A stretch of DNA of 64,000 nt from Limnohabitans sp. WS1 (GTDB taxonomy: Bacteria; Pseudomonadota; Gammaproteobacteria; Burkholderiales; Burkholderiaceae_C), in NCBI RefSeq assembly GCF_003063265.1, contig NZ_NERU01000001.1, positions 558,001 through 622,000 of the forward strand. The letters are read 5' to 3'. Shown piece after piece: positions 10,956-20,533 of the stretch; position 1 is the stretch's first letter; every line of letters begins with the position of its first letter. Under the pieces are notes generated by a model. That model did no database searches, was not told where the DNA came from, and was given only the letters and a program-made list of their open reading frames with translations. Made by a program: the position numbers and the translations under genes.

Positions 10956-11310
10956 GCAGCCTTCTGCGCAAGCATGATCGTCGGCGCATTGGTGTTACTG
11001 CTGACAATGCGCGGCATGACCGAGGCGTCCACCACTCGCAGTCCCGGCATGCCGTGTACGCGCATCGGCCATTAGTACCGCGTACGGATGGTCATGCAGG
11101 TTCTCGCCCACGCGGGACAAGTCTCGCAGCACCTCGATGCCCAGGCTTTGCGAGACGATTTCAGGGCAGGCCATGAGCGCAGTGCTTGCGGGACAGAGGA
11201 TTAAGGCACTGGTGGCGGGCGGACTGGCTTCGAGCAGGGCCATTTGCATGCTGGGGTCTTTGTTCAAGCGGATTGCCAACACACAACCGGCCGATCCGCC
11301 CCGACGATCA
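10956..11310 (-). pseudogene. Decayed GMC oxidoreductase fragment
   Basis: Three blocks match separate parts of the intact GMC oxidoreductase gene at 22772-24361, in the same order. About 10956-11062 matches the C-terminal end. About 11062-11115 matches the central [10 protein letters not shown] region. About 11120-11310 matches the N-terminal FAD region, including the complement of an ASVLA-like stretch with ALLEA and SP. Roughly 350 bp remain of a 1.59-kb gene. The blocks are fused out of frame with internal deletions, and divergence is clearly higher than for the gap relic. No function is expected. Confidence 0.85.
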
Positions 11311-11503
11311 CACCATCAAACTCCCTGAAATGCACCGTCCAAAATTTTGTAAAACCAATGCAGTCGCTGGGACCCGTTACGGCTGTCGTGCATGCGTCAA
11401 ACCCGAGGGCGTCCAAGCCCTCACAATGGCCAAAAATTTTGGGAAACACTATGTTGTCTTTCATTGGTATCTTTGTCCCCGCTTGGCAGAACAGGTTGAA
11501 CCG

Positions 11504-12658
11504 ATGAACAGCCCAACCGTCGACTCCCGACAAGGTTGGCACGACAAACGCTGGTTGTGGTTGCTAAGCCCTTCGATACCGCTGGCGTTCACGGGCTCTT
11601 TGTTGGCCTTTGTCTGGAGCGGTCATTGGTGGTGCATGCTCCTGGCCCCAATGGTCATCCATGTCTTGTTGCCCATGCTCGACCGGGTGCTTGGCGAAGA
11701 CTTCAGCAACCCACCCGAATCGGCGGTAGCGCAACTCGATCAGGATCAGTTTTACCGGGCCTTGGTGTGGGCCTATGTGCCTGCGCAATTCATCGGCACC
11801 GTGTTGGGCGCTTGGATCGCGGCCACTCAGCCGTTGGCCTGGTTGGGCTACGCCGCTTTGGTGTTGACGGTGGGGGCCATCAACGGCATTGGCATTGGCA
11901 CCGCGCACGAGTTGGGCCACAAGAAAGAAACCCTGGACCGGTGGCTGTCCAAGCTCGCCTTGGCACCCAGTGCATACGGCCACTTTTTTGTAGAGCACAA
12001 CCGAGGCCACCACAAACGCGTCGCCACCCCTGAAGACCCAGCCAGCGCCCGCATGGGCGAAAGCTTTTGGGCCTTTTTGCCACGCTCGGTGTGGGGCAGC
12101 TTGCAATCGGCCTGGGCGTTGGAAAAAGAACGTCTGAACAAACAAGGCCTCAGCGTTTGGCACCGCCAAAACCACAACCTGCAGTCCTGGGGTCTGACGC
12201 TGCTCTTGTTTGGAGGACTGGGGGTGTGGCTGGGCTGGACGGTGTGGCCGTTTTTGGTCTTGCAGGCGGTGTATGCCGCATCCATGCTGGAGGTGGTGAA
12301 CTACGTGGAGCATTACGGCTTGCTGCGCCAGCGCGACGCGTCTGGCCGGTATGTGCGCTGCGAGCCCGAGCATTCATGGAACAGCAACCACCTGGTGGGC
12401 AATCTGGTGTTGTACCAGCTGCAAAGGCACTCTGACCACCACGCCCACCCCAGTCGCCGCTACCAGGCGCTGCGGCATTTTGCCTCGGCACCCCAACTGC
12501 CGGCGGGTTACGCCACCATGATTTCGGTGGCTTATTGCCCGCCCCTGTGGTTTGCGTGGATGGACGAACGTGTGATGGCCCATTACGGCGGCGACCTGAG
12601 CTTGGTGAATGTGCAAGCGTCGGCCCGGCAGAGACTCTTGCGGCGCTGGGCTTGTTGA
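11504..12658 (+). CDS. alkB: Alkane 1-monooxygenase, AlkB-type membrane di-iron hydroxylase
   Basis: 384 residues from the ATG at 11504. Integral membrane enzyme hydroxylating the terminal carbon of medium-chain alkanes or similar substrates, using O2 and electrons from rubredoxin. All histidine boxes are present: HELGHK (135-140), EHNRGHHK (164-171), LQRHSDHHAH (306-315), plus the NYVEHYG motif (266-272). Hydrophobic segments lie at about 20-60, 85-135 and 230-265. The frame continues upstream to 11186, but that part runs through the GMC relic and has no family counterpart. No rubredoxin, rubredoxin reductase or alk regulator is in the window, so it looks like a stand-alone copy. Confidence 0.93.
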   Translation: MNSPTVDSRQGWHDKRWLWLLSPSIPLAFTGSLLAFVWSGHWWCMLLAPMVIHVLLPMLDRVLGEDFSNPPESAVAQLDQDQFYRALVWAYVPAQFIGTVLGAWIAATQPLAWLGYAALVLTVGAINGIGIGTAHELGHKKETLDRWLSKLALAPSAYGHFFVEHNRGHHKRVATPEDPASARMGESFWAFLPRSVWGSLQSAWALEKERLNKQGLSVWHRQNHNLQSWGLTLLLFGGLGVWLGWTVWPFLVLQAVYAASMLEVVNYVEHYGLLRQRDASGRYVRCEPEHSWNSNHLVGNLVLYQLQRHSDHHAHPSRRYQALRHFASAPQLPAGYATMISVAYCPPLWFAWMDERVMAHYGGDLSLVNVQASARQRLLRRWAC

Positions 12659-12660
12659 TC

Positions 12661-12990
12661 TCACCCTCGGGGCGATGGGGGTGTGGTCTGCGAGGGTGAT
12701 CGCGACGGGGGCGTCGCTCCTACGGGGGGAGTGCCCTGTGTTTTGTGGGAGCCCCGCCCTCGGGGCGATGGTTGGTGGTCTGCGAGGGTGATCGCGACGG
12801 GGGCGTCGCTCCTACGGGGAGAGTGCCCTGCATTTTGTGGGAGCCCCGCCCTCGGGGCGATGGGTGTGGTCTGCGAGGCGTGATCGCGACGGGGGCGTCG
12901 CTCCTACGGGGGGAGTGCCCTGTGTTTTGTGGGAGCCCCGCCCTCGGGGCGATGGGGGTGGTCTGCGAGGCTTGATCGCGGCGAGGGCGT
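12661..12990. repeat. 92-bp tandem repeat built from REP-like palindromes, about 3.6 copies
   Basis: The string GATCGCGACGGGGGCGTCGC recurs at 12698, 12790 and 12882, and in altered form at 12974, each exactly 92 bp apart. Each unit holds two imperfect palindromes: GGGAGCCCCGCCCTCGGGGC and the CGACGGGGGCGTCG core, followed by CTCCTACGGGG. It starts right after the alkB stop. The remaining bases to 13066 hold nothing recognisable. Confidence 0.93.
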
Positions 12991-13066
12991 TGTGCCTACA
13001 AAAGAGGGGTCATGCCAAAACAGCGGATTGGGGCGATCAACGCGCTGCCCGGGTGTGGGTCCGGCC

Positions 13067-13879
13067 TCAGGTTTCCACAAACGCCAGAACGGCCTCCAGC
13101 ATGCGCTGCACATGGGGTTGTACGCCTGCGGCCACCTCGGGCAAATAGTCGAACGGCCAGCTTTCTTGCATGTAGCTGCATTGCGTCATTTCCAGCTGCA
13201 CCGCGTGAATGCCTTGTGCCGGGTTGCCGTACTGGCGCGTGATGTGCCCGCCCTTGAAGCGGCCGTTGAGCACCGCCGTGTAGCCCGGTGCTGATTGGCC
13301 AATGGCCAGCAGTTGCTCGGCCAATGCCGGGTCGCAGCTGGCACCGTTGGCGGTGCCGAGGTTCAGGTCGGTCAAGCAGCCTTCAAAAAATCGCGGCAAC
13401 ACCGAGCGGATGGAGTGCGCGTCCCACAAGGCGGCGACGCCATGTTGGGCTTTGATGCGGGCCAGCTCTTGCGCCAGTTGCGCGTGATAGGGCTGCCAGA
13501 CGGCTTCGCGCCGCGCGGCAATCTCGGCCTCGCCCGGCACATCGCTCGGGTCGCGGTACAGCGGCTGGTCGTCGAACAAGTCCACCGGGCACAGGCCCGT
13601 CACGCTTTGCCCAGGGTACAGGCTCGCGCCGTCTGGCGGGCGGTTGAGGTCGATCACAAAGCGCGAATGCGTGGCCACCAGCACCGAGGCCCCCAGCGCG
13701 TCGGCAAAGTCGTACAGGCGCTCCAGATGCCAGTCGGTGTCGGGCACGCGCTGGGCTTCGTCGGTCAGGCGTGCGGCCAATGCGGGCGGCACATGCGTGC
13801 CCACATGCGGCATGGAAATCAGCAAAGGGCGTGTGCCTTGGCGAAAGCGAAAAGGGGGTTCGGTGGTCTGAAAAGTCAT
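13067..13879 (-). CDS. hutG: N-formylglutamate deformylase
   Basis: 270 residues. It hydrolyses N-formyl-L-glutamate to glutamate and formate, the last step of the five-step histidine route. The family signatures [11 protein letters not shown] near the N-terminus, [28 protein letters not shown] and the C-terminal [10 protein letters not shown] are visible. The ATG at 13879 overlaps the hutI stop by 4 bp (ATGA), which indicates translational coupling and decides the start over a longer frame opening at 14032. It is the last gene of the minus-strand hut operon. The preceding enzyme of this route, HutF, is not in the window. Confidence 0.94.
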   Translation of the reverse strand: MTFQTTEPPFRFRQGTRPLLISMPHVGTHVPPALAARLTDEAQRVPDTDWHLERLYDFADALGASVLVATHSRFVIDLNRPPDGASLYPGQSVTGLCPVDLFDDQPLYRDPSDVPGEAEIAARREAVWQPYHAQLAQELARIKAQHGVAALWDAHSIRSVLPRFFEGCLTDLNLGTANGASCDPALAEQLLAIGQSAPGYTAVLNGRFKGGHITRQYGNPAQGIHAVQLEMTQCSYMQESWPFDYLPEVAAGVQPHVQRMLEAVLAFVET

Positions 13880-15198
13880 GCTTGATGAGGTGACAAGGGT
13901 GAATGTTCGGGCAAGGAATCCAAGTGCTGCAAGGCCATGCCATCGACCGCCAAACGGCCTTGGCGCACGACGCTGCAGGCCGGGCGTTGGCCCAGCCAAT
14001 AGGCGAGTTCTGCCACATCGCCCAAAGGCCACAGCACAAAATTGGCAGGGTACCCGGCTGCAATGCGGCCATGCGTGGCCTGAAGACCCAGCGCCTGCGC
14101 CGCATGGCGCGTCACGCCCGCCAAGGCCTCGGGCACTGTGAGGCGAAACAAGGTGCAGGCCATGTTGACCATGAGCAGCAAACTCAAAGCAGGCGAGGTG
14201 CCCGGGTTGTGGTCGGTGGACACGGCCATGGGCACGCCAGCAGCACGCAGCGCCGCAATGGGCGGCATGTGCGTGTCACGCAGGGTGAAGTAAGCGCCCG
14301 GCAAGAGCACCGCCACCGTGCCCGCTTGCTGCATGGCGGAGATGCCTTCGGCGCTCAGGTGTTCGATGTGGTCACACGACAGCGCCCCGAAACGTGCCGC
14401 CAGCGCCGAGCCGCCCATGTCCGACAGTTGCTCAGCGTGCAGCTTGACCGGCAAGCCCAGCGCTTGCGCCGCCTGGAAGACTTGCTCGGTCTGCGCCAGC
14501 GTGAAGCCAATGGTTTCGCAAAACACATCCACGGCGTCCACCAGGCCTTCGGCAGCGAGCGCCGGCATCATCTCTTCACACACCAGACGGATGTAGTCGT
14601 CGCTGCGCCCGGCGTATTCAGGTGGCAACGCATGGGCCCCCAAAAACGTGGTGCGCACCGTGACGCCAAACACCTCGCCCAGCCGCCGGGCCACACGCAG
14701 CTGTTTGCGTTCGTCCTCCAGCCTCAGGCCATACCCCGATTTGATCTCGATGGCGCACACACCTTCGGCGAGCAAAGCCTGCAAACGCGGCACGGCCGCG
14801 TCGAACAAGTCGTCTTCGCTGAGAGCGCGAGTGGCCTTGACGCTGGACACAATGCCGCCCCCGGCACGCGCCACCTCTTCGTAACTGGCACCCGCCAAGC
14901 GCATGGCAAATTCATTGGCACGCTGCCCGCCGTACACCAGGTGCGTGTGGCAGTCGATCAGGCCCGGCGTGACCCAGGCGCCTTGGCCGTCGTGTGAGGG
15001 CAGTGGCCGGTAAGTGTCTGGCAAATCGGCGTGCGCACCCACCCAGGCGATGGCCCCTTGTTCGACCACGATGGCAGCATCGGGCACGCTCAAAGCACCT
15101 GCTCCCAAGGCTTCGGGGGCCAGGTGCAGGTGGTGCCAAACGCCGTCGGCGCTGGGCATGGCGGGTGAATCGGGCAGATCGAATCGGTTCAAGGTCAT
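13876..15198 (-). CDS. hutI: Imidazolonepropionase
   Basis: 440 residues. Zinc- or iron-dependent amidohydrolase opening the ring of imidazolone-5-propionate to N-formimino-L-glutamate. Metal-binding and active-site motifs are present: [43 protein letters not shown] and [10 protein letters not shown]. The length fits the family (about 400-440). The Met at 15198 was chosen because the family starts close to it; the open frame continues to 15246 into a REP-like repeat. It lies between hutU, from which a 164-bp repeat-bearing gap separates it, and hutG, with which it overlaps. Confidence 0.96.
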   Translation of the reverse strand: MTLNRFDLPDSPAMPSADGVWHHLHLAPEALGAGALSVPDAAIVVEQGAIAWVGAHADLPDTYRPLPSHDGQGAWVTPGLIDCHTHLVYGGQRANEFAMRLAGASYEEVARAGGGIVSSVKATRALSEDDLFDAAVPRLQALLAEGVCAIEIKSGYGLRLEDERKQLRVARRLGEVFGVTVRTTFLGAHALPPEYAGRSDDYIRLVCEEMMPALAAEGLVDAVDVFCETIGFTLAQTEQVFQAAQALGLPVKLHAEQLSDMGGSALAARFGALSCDHIEHLSAEGISAMQQAGTVAVLLPGAYFTLRDTHMPPIAALRAAGVPMAVSTDHNPGTSPALSLLLMVNMACTLFRLTVPEALAGVTRHAAQALGLQATHGRIAAGYPANFVLWPLGDVAELAYWLGQRPACSVVRQGRLAVDGMALQHLDSLPEHSPLSPHQA

Positions 15199-15232
15199 GG
15201 TGATTTCAAAATAGGCTTGGACACGGACCTGG

Positions 15233-15345
15233 TTTTTTGCAGGCACGGTGACCTGCCGCTATCGCCCCGAGGGCGGGGCTCCTACATTTTTTGCAGGCGT
15301 GGTGACCTGCCGCCATCGCTCCGAGGGCGGGGCTCCTGCATCACA
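15233..15345. repeat. Two tandem REP-like units between hutU and hutI
   Basis: Two copies of a 54-bp unit; the string GGTGACCTGCCG starts at 15247 and 15301. Each contains the palindrome ATCGCCCCGAGGGCGGGGCT, one with a base change. It belongs to the same family as the repeats at 12661-12990 and 22655-22738. Being inside the hut operon it would be transcribed and could form stable hairpins. Confidence 0.88.
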
Positions 15346-15362
15346 TCGGGTCGCTGTGCACA

Positions 15363-17060
15363 TCACTTGATCATGGGCAGCTTGAGCCCCTGCTTTTTGG
15401 CGGTGGCCACAGCCAGCTCGTAACCCGCATCGGCGTGGCGCATCACGCCTGAGGCACTGTCGTTGACCAGCACACGCGCCAGGCGCTCGGCCGCTGCGTC
15501 GGTGCCGTCGGCCACGATGACCATGCCCGAGTGTTGTGAATAGCCCATGCCCACGCCGCCGCCGTGGTGCAGGCTGACCCAGCTGGCGCCGCCTGCGGTG
15601 TTGAGCAAGGCGTTCAGCAGCGGCCAGTCGCTCACGGCGTCGGTGCCGTCTTTCATGGCTTCGGTCTCGCGGTTGGGGCTGGCCACCGAGCCGGTGTCCA
15701 GGTGGTCGCGGCCGATCACGATGGGGGCTTTGAGTTCGCCCGTGCGCACCATCTCGTTGAAGGCCAGACCGGCCAGGTGCCGCTCGCCCAAGCCCAGCCA
15801 GCAAATGCGTGCAGGCAGGCCCTGAAAGCTGATGCGTTCACGCGCCATGTCGAGCCAGCGGTGGGTGTGCGTGTTGTTCGGGAACAGTTCCTTGATCTTG
15901 GCATCGGTTTTGTAGATGTCTTCGGGGTCACCCGACAAGGCCACCCAGCGGAACGGACCCTTGCCTTCGCAGAACATGGGGCGGATGTAGGCGGGCACAA
16001 AGCCAGGGAAATCAAAGGCGTTGCTCACGCCATGGTCAAAGGCCACCTGGCGGATGTTGTTGCCGTAGTCCACCGTGGGGATGCCCATGGTCTGGAAGTC
16101 CAGCATGGCTTGCACCTGGGTGGCGCAGCCTTGGGATGCATCGGCCTTCAGGCGGGCGTGTTGTGCAGGGTCGTGTTGGGCGTCTTTCCACTGCGCCACG
16201 GTCCAGCCCGGTGGCAAGTAACCGTTGATCAGGTCGTGCGCCGAAGTCTGGTCGGTCACCAGGTCGGGGCGCATGCCACCGGCTTGGGCGCGGCGCACCA
16301 GCTCGGGCAAGATCTCAGCCGCGTTGCCCAACAGGGCAATCGAGATCGCCTCTTTGGCGGCGGTGTGGTGTGCGATCAGGGCCAGGGCATCGTCCAGGTC
16401 TTTGGCCTGCTTGTCCACATAGCGGGTGCGCAAACGGAAGTCGATGCTGCTTTGCTGGCATTCGATGTTGAGCGAACAGGCCCCGGCCAGTGTGGCCGCC
16501 AAGGGCTGCGCGCCGCCCATGCCGCCCAGACCGGCCGTCAAAATCCAGCGGCCGGTCCAGCTGTTGTTGTAATGCTGCCGACCGGCTTCCACAAAGGTCT
16601 CGAACGTGCCCTGCACGATACCTTGGGTGCCGATGTAAATCCACGAGCCAGCGGTCATCTGCCCGTACATGAACAGGCCCTTGCGGTCGAGTTCGTTGAA
16701 GTGCTCCCAATTGGCCCACTTGGGCACCAGGTTGGAGTTGGCGATCAGCACACGCGGTGCGTTGGCGTGTGTTTTGAACACGCCCACCGGTTTGCCCGAT
16801 TGAATCAGCAAGGACTCGTCTTCGTTCAGGTCTTTGAGCGAGGCCAGGATCTGGTCAAAGCAGGCCCAGTCGCGGGCGGCGCGGCCAATGCCGCCATACA
16901 CCACCAGGCTTTGCGGGTTCTCGGCCACTTCGGCGTCCAGGTTGTTCTGGACCATGCGGTAGGCGGCTTCGGTGACCCAGTTTTTGCAAGTGAGCGTGCT
17001 GCCACGCGGCGCACGCACCACGCGGGTCGGGTCGAGGCGGGGGTCGATGGAGGGGGTCAT
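15363..17060 (-). CDS. hutU: Urocanate hydratase
   Basis: 565 residues, normal for urocanase. It converts urocanate to 4-imidazolone-5-propionate using tightly bound NAD+. Recognisable segments are [54 protein letters not shown] and the conserved [21 protein letters not shown] strong AAGGAGA ribosome site precedes the ATG. It follows hutH by 41 bp on the same strand. This is the second enzyme of the pathway and a confident assignment. Confidence 0.98.
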   Translation of the reverse strand: MTPSIDPRLDPTRVVRAPRGSTLTCKNWVTEAAYRMVQNNLDAEVAENPQSLVVYGGIGRAARDWACFDQILASLKDLNEDESLLIQSGKPVGVFKTHANAPRVLIANSNLVPKWANWEHFNELDRKGLFMYGQMTAGSWIYIGTQGIVQGTFETFVEAGRQHYNNSWTGRWILTAGLGGMGGAQPLAATLAGACSLNIECQQSSIDFRLRTRYVDKQAKDLDDALALIAHHTAAKEAISIALLGNAAEILPELVRRAQAGGMRPDLVTDQTSAHDLINGYLPPGWTVAQWKDAQHDPAQHARLKADASQGCATQVQAMLDFQTMGIPTVDYGNNIRQVAFDHGVSNAFDFPGFVPAYIRPMFCEGKGPFRWVALSGDPEDIYKTDAKIKELFPNNTHTHRWLDMARERISFQGLPARICWLGLGERHLAGLAFNEMVRTGELKAPIVIGRDHLDTGSVASPNRETEAMKDGTDAVSDWPLLNALLNTAGGASWVSLHHGGGVGMGYSQHSGMVIVADGTDAAAERLARVLVNDSASGVMRHADAGYELAVATAKKQGLKLPMIK

Positions 17061-17101
17061 GGGGTCTCCTTGAGGGTGAGCAATGGATACATAAAAGGCG
17101 T

Positions 17102-18667
17102 TCAGCGCAGGCCGGGCAAATCAAGGCCCGAGCCGCTTTGCAGCAGGGCACCGCTTTTGACCATGTCGATGGCCGCTTGCATGTCGGGCTGGATGTGGCG
17201 GTCGTCGCTCAGATGCGCCACGCGTGTGCGCAGCAAAGCCATGGCGCTGGCCAAGGGCGCACTGGTGTGCAGCGGTGCATGAAAGTCACAGCCCTGGGCC
17301 GCGGCCATCCACTCGATGCCGATCACCGCCATGGCGTTGTCGGCCATGGGCAGCAGGCGGCGTGCACCGTGTGCGGCCATGGACACATGGTCTTCCTGGT
17401 TAGCCGAGGTCGGGATGGAGTCGACACTGGCCGGGTAGGCGCGTTGTTTGTTTTCAGACACCAAGGCGGCTGCGGTGACCTGCGGGATCATGAAGCCCGA
17501 ATTGAGCCCTGGCTTGGGTGTGAGGAATGCGGGCAGCCCCGACAGCGCCGGGTCCACCAGCATGGCGATGCGGCGCTCGGCCAGCGAGCCGATTTCGCAA
17601 ATGGCCATGGCGATCATGTCGGCGGCAAAGGCCACCGGCTCGGCGTGGAAGTTGCCGCCCGACAACGATTCGTCGGTGTCGCTGAAGATCAGCGGGTTGT
17701 CGGACACGCCGTTGGCCTCGGTCTCCAGCAACTGGGCGGCGTTGTGCAGCACATCAAAACACGCGCCCATGACCTGCGGCTGGCAGCGCAGGCAATACGG
17801 GTCTTGCACGCGTTCGTCGCCTTGCAGGTGCGAGGCGCGGATGGCGCTGCCGCTGAGCAACTGGCGCAAAGCCTCGGCGGTGGCGATCTGCCCCCGGTGC
17901 TTGCGCAGGCGGTGGATGCGGGCATCAAAAGGCGCGTCCGATCCCTTGGCTGCATCGGTGGCCAAAGCACCCGTGAGCAGCGCCGACTGGAACAGGCGCT
18001 CGGCTTCAAACAAACCGGCCAGTGCGTTGGCGGTGGAAAACTGGGTGCCGTTGAGCAGGGCCAGCCCTTCCTTGGGCCCCAGCGTCACCGGGGCCAGGCC
18101 CACGCTGGCCAGCGCCTGTTCGGCCGGCATGCGGCCTTGGGGCGTGTCGGCATCACCCACGCCGATCATCACGGCGGTCATGTGCGCCAGCGGGGCCAGA
18201 TCGCCCGAGGCCCCAACCGAGCCTTGCCCTGGCACCACCGGGATGATGCCTTGGGTCAGCATGGCTTCGAGCAAGGCCAGTGTGGCCGGGCGAATGCCCG
18301 AAGCGCCTTGGGCCAGACTGGCGATTTTGAGCGCCATCATCAAACGCGTGATGGCCACCGGCGTGGCATCGCCCACACCTGCCGCGTGCGAGAGCACGAT
18401 GTTGCGTTGCAGGGTTTCCAGGTCTTCGGCCGGAATGCGCACGCTGGCCAGCTTGCCAAAGCCGGTGTTGATGCCATACACCGGCTCGCCCTTGGCCACG
18501 ATGCGGGCCACGCTGTCCGCACTGGCTTGAATCGCCGTGGCACAAGCCGTGTCCAGCACGGGCGTAGCGCCCCGGTAAATGGCGCACCAATCGGCCAAAG
18601 GCACCTGGCCGGGAATCAGTTTCAAAAATGGAGGCGTCATGTACTGGGTGCTGAGGGGATGGGTCAT
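17102..18667 (-). CDS. hutH: Histidine ammonia-lyase
   Basis: 521 residues from the chosen start. It deaminates histidine to urocanate. The self-forming MIO cofactor triad Ala-Ser-Gly is at residues 153-155 ([12 protein letters not shown]). The N-terminal [11 protein letters not shown] active-site segment is at 64-74, and the family's QEDHVSMA motif lies near residue 415. An alternative in-frame Met lies at 18640; neither site has a strong ribosome-binding sequence. It is separated from hutC by a 207-bp gap containing a REP-like hairpin. Confidence 0.97.
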   Translation of the reverse strand: MTHPLSTQYMTPPFLKLIPGQVPLADWCAIYRGATPVLDTACATAIQASADSVARIVAKGEPVYGINTGFGKLASVRIPAEDLETLQRNIVLSHAAGVGDATPVAITRLMMALKIASLAQGASGIRPATLALLEAMLTQGIIPVVPGQGSVGASGDLAPLAHMTAVMIGVGDADTPQGRMPAEQALASVGLAPVTLGPKEGLALLNGTQFSTANALAGLFEAERLFQSALLTGALATDAAKGSDAPFDARIHRLRKHRGQIATAEALRQLLSGSAIRASHLQGDERVQDPYCLRCQPQVMGACFDVLHNAAQLLETEANGVSDNPLIFSDTDESLSGGNFHAEPVAFAADMIAMAICEIGSLAERRIAMLVDPALSGLPAFLTPKPGLNSGFMIPQVTAAALVSENKQRAYPASVDSIPTSANQEDHVSMAAHGARRLLPMADNAMAVIGIEWMAAAQGCDFHAPLHTSAPLASAMALLRTRVAHLSDDRHIQPDMQAAIDMVKSGALLQSGSGLDLPGLR

Positions 18668-18729
18668 GACCGGCTTATTCAGCCGGCCTGTTGAAGTCGT
18701 GAGCGAAAGGCCTGTCGCAGGTGTGTTGG

Positions 18730-18804
18730 TGTAGGAGCCCACCCCGTGGGCGATGGGCGTGGCACACGCCCCTGAAACCATCGCCCACAAGGGGGGCTCC
18801 TACA
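18730..18804. repeat. REP-like inverted repeat between hutC and hutH
   Basis: Imperfect long palindrome: GTAGGAGCCCACCCCGTGGG followed by CGATGG on the left, and CCATCGCCCACAAGGGGGGC followed by TCCTACAG on the right, about 18 bp apart. The same GTAGGAGCCCACCCCGTGGG core occurs inside putA near 57650. It lies in the transcribed spacer of the hut operon. Confidence 0.88.
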
Positions 18805-18874
18805 GGAGAGGCAGCACGCGTGAAACGGAGGAAAGAACTGGCAAACATCATGGGCCTTCAGTTTCGTGCAGGCA

Positions 18875-19714
18875 TCAGGTCGATATCGGGTTGCCACTGG
18901 CGCTGTACCGGCTGCCCAGCCGGTAGCGGCTGGCCGGGTGCAGGCAGCGCACCAGGGTCACCGGCACGCCTTGCGTCCAGGTGCGGCGCGTGAGCAACAA
19001 GCAAGGCTCGGCCGCGTCCATCTGCAGGCGCTGCGCTTGCTCGGGCGTGGGCAGCACCGCATCGACCACATGTTCGATTTCGTCAAAGGGCACGGTGCGC
19101 ACCAAAAACTCGGACGGCTGCTGCTGCGTGAAATCTTGCTGCGCAAAGTCGGGCACCACCTGCGGGTTGACAAAGCGGTCTTCCAGCTGAATGGGCACAC
19201 CATCTTCCAGGTGCACACACACCGAATGGAACACCGACTCGCCGGTGCGCACATTCAGGGCGGCGGCCACTTCCAAGGTGGCCGCCACACGTTCGACCAC
19301 CAGCATTTGGCAGGCGTAGTCGTGGCCGCGTTGGCGGATTTCACTGGCCAGGTTGACGATTTGCAGCAAGTTGGCCTGTGGTTTTTGTTCGGCCACAAAA
19401 CTGCCCACACCGGCCACGCGCACGATGCGCCCCTGCGTCACCAACTCGCGCAAGGCCCGGTTGACGGTCATGCGCGAGATGCCAAACTGCGCCACCAGTT
19501 CGTGCTCGGACGGCAGGCGATCCCCCGGACGCAGGGTGCCGTCCTGTATCTGACGGGCAATGTGGTCCTTGACCTGCTGGAACAAGGCCACTTCGCCCGA
19601 GGCCAGCCGCGCCGCACGCGCTTTGTGCGGGCGGTGGGCGGTGGCCTTTTCGTTGGCCTTGTCAGTCGCCGTGTTTGCGGCCAACTGGGCGGGAGAAGGA
19701 TCCAGGCGGGTCAT
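18875..19714 (-). CDS. hutC: Histidine utilisation repressor, GntR/HutC family
   Basis: 279 residues. Urocanate-responsive repressor of hut genes in related bacteria. The N-terminal winged helix (about residues 40-110) contains RLPSEHELVAQFGISRMTVN and RALRELVTQG. The C-terminal UTRA effector domain spans about 125-270 and includes FHSVCVHLEDGVPIQLEDRF. A short Lys/Ala-rich N-terminal extension precedes the HTH. The ATG at 19714 is used rather than a TTG at 19732. It sits between the ABC transporter genes and hutH in the same operon. Two HutC-like boxes lie upstream of the operon's first gene. Confidence 0.95.
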   Translation of the reverse strand: MTRLDPSPAQLAANTATDKANEKATAHRPHKARAARLASGEVALFQQVKDHIARQIQDGTLRPGDRLPSEHELVAQFGISRMTVNRALRELVTQGRIVRVAGVGSFVAEQKPQANLLQIVNLASEIRQRGHDYACQMLVVERVAATLEVAAALNVRTGESVFHSVCVHLEDGVPIQLEDRFVNPQVVPDFAQQDFTQQQPSEFLVRTVPFDEIEHVVDAVLPTPEQAQRLQMDAAEPCLLLTRRTWTQGVPVTLVRCLHPASRYRLGSRYSASGNPIST

Positions 19715-19750
19715 GAAGGGCGTCGGTTTCAAAGCAGCGCGAAAGCCGAC

Positions 19751-20533
19751 TCAGTGCAGATCGGTGGCCATGGCTTCGGCACGAATTTCTTCGGTCAGCC
19801 GCGCCTTGAGGGCCATGAACTCGGGCGAGGTCTTGATCGTGTAATGCCGGGGGTGCGGAAAATCCACCGCCAGCTCGGTCTTGATGCGGCCAGGCCGGGC
19901 GCTGAACACCGCCACGCGGTTGGCCATGAAGATGGCTTCGTCGATGTCATGCGTGACGAACAACACGGTTTTTTGGGCGGATTCCCAAATGCCCAAGAGC
20001 AGCTCTTGCATCAGCACGCGGGTCTGGTTGTCCAGTGCACCAAAGGGCTCGTCGAGCAACAAAATTTTGGGGTCGTTGGCCAGCGCCCGTGCAATCGCCG
20101 TGCGCTGCTGCATGCCGCCCGACAGCTGCTTGGGAAAGTGCTGCTCAAAACCGCGCAAGCCCACTTTGGCGATGAAGTAGTCGGCACGTTCCTTTTGCTC
20201 ACGCTCGGGCATGCCGCGTTCGCGCAGGCCAAAGCGGATGTTTTGCTCGATGGTCAGCCACGGAAACAGCGTGTAGCTCTGGAACACCATGCCCCGGTCG
20301 GCCCCTGGGCCTTGCACCGGTGCACCGTCCAGCAGCACCTGCCCGGTGGTGGGCTGGTCCAGGCCCGCCACAATGCGCAACAAGGTCGACTTGCCGCAGC
20401 CCGATGGCCCGAGGATGGTGACGAAATCGTTTTCGCGCACCTCAAAATCCACCGGCGTCAGGGCCTGGGTTGTTTGGCCTTTGGGCGAAACGAAGACGCG
20501 CGAGACGCCTTGAATGGACAGTTGGCTGCTCAC
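19751..20533 (-). CDS. ABC transporter ATP-binding protein, nitrate/taurine type, hut-linked
   Basis: 260 residues. Cytoplasmic ATPase subunit with Walker A GPSGCGKSTLL, signature LSGGMQQR and Walker B ILLLDEPFGALD, followed by the H-loop VTHDIDEA. It starts at a GTG whose sequence overlaps the permease stop by 4 bp (GTGA), so translation is coupled. It belongs to the SsuB/TauB/NrtD group of importers. Position inside the hut operon suggests uptake of histidine, urocanate or a related imidazole. This is inferred from context only, since the better-known hut importer HutXWV is of a different family. Confidence 0.93.
   Translation of the reverse strand: MSSQLSIQGVSRVFVSPKGQTTQALTPVDFEVRENDFVTILGPSGCGKSTLLRIVAGLDQPTTGQVLLDGAPVQGPGADRGMVFQSYTLFPWLTIEQNIRFGLRERGMPEREQKERADYFIAKVGLRGFEQHFPKQLSGGMQQRTAIARALANDPKILLLDEPFGALDNQTRVLMQELLLGIWESAQKTVLFVTHDIDEAIFMANRVAVFSARPGRIKTELAVDFPHPRHYTIKTSPEFMALKARLTEEIRAEAMATDLH

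Noticed and set aside
11186..11503. Upstream extension of the alkB frame
   Set aside because: It reads through the GMC relic; AlkB proteins begin close to the Met at 11504 and a ribosome-site-like sequence precedes it.
12661..12990. 92-bp periodic repeat as a CRISPR array
   Set aside because: The whole 92-bp unit is repeated with no unique spacers, and units contain internal palindromes typical of REP elements; no cas genes.
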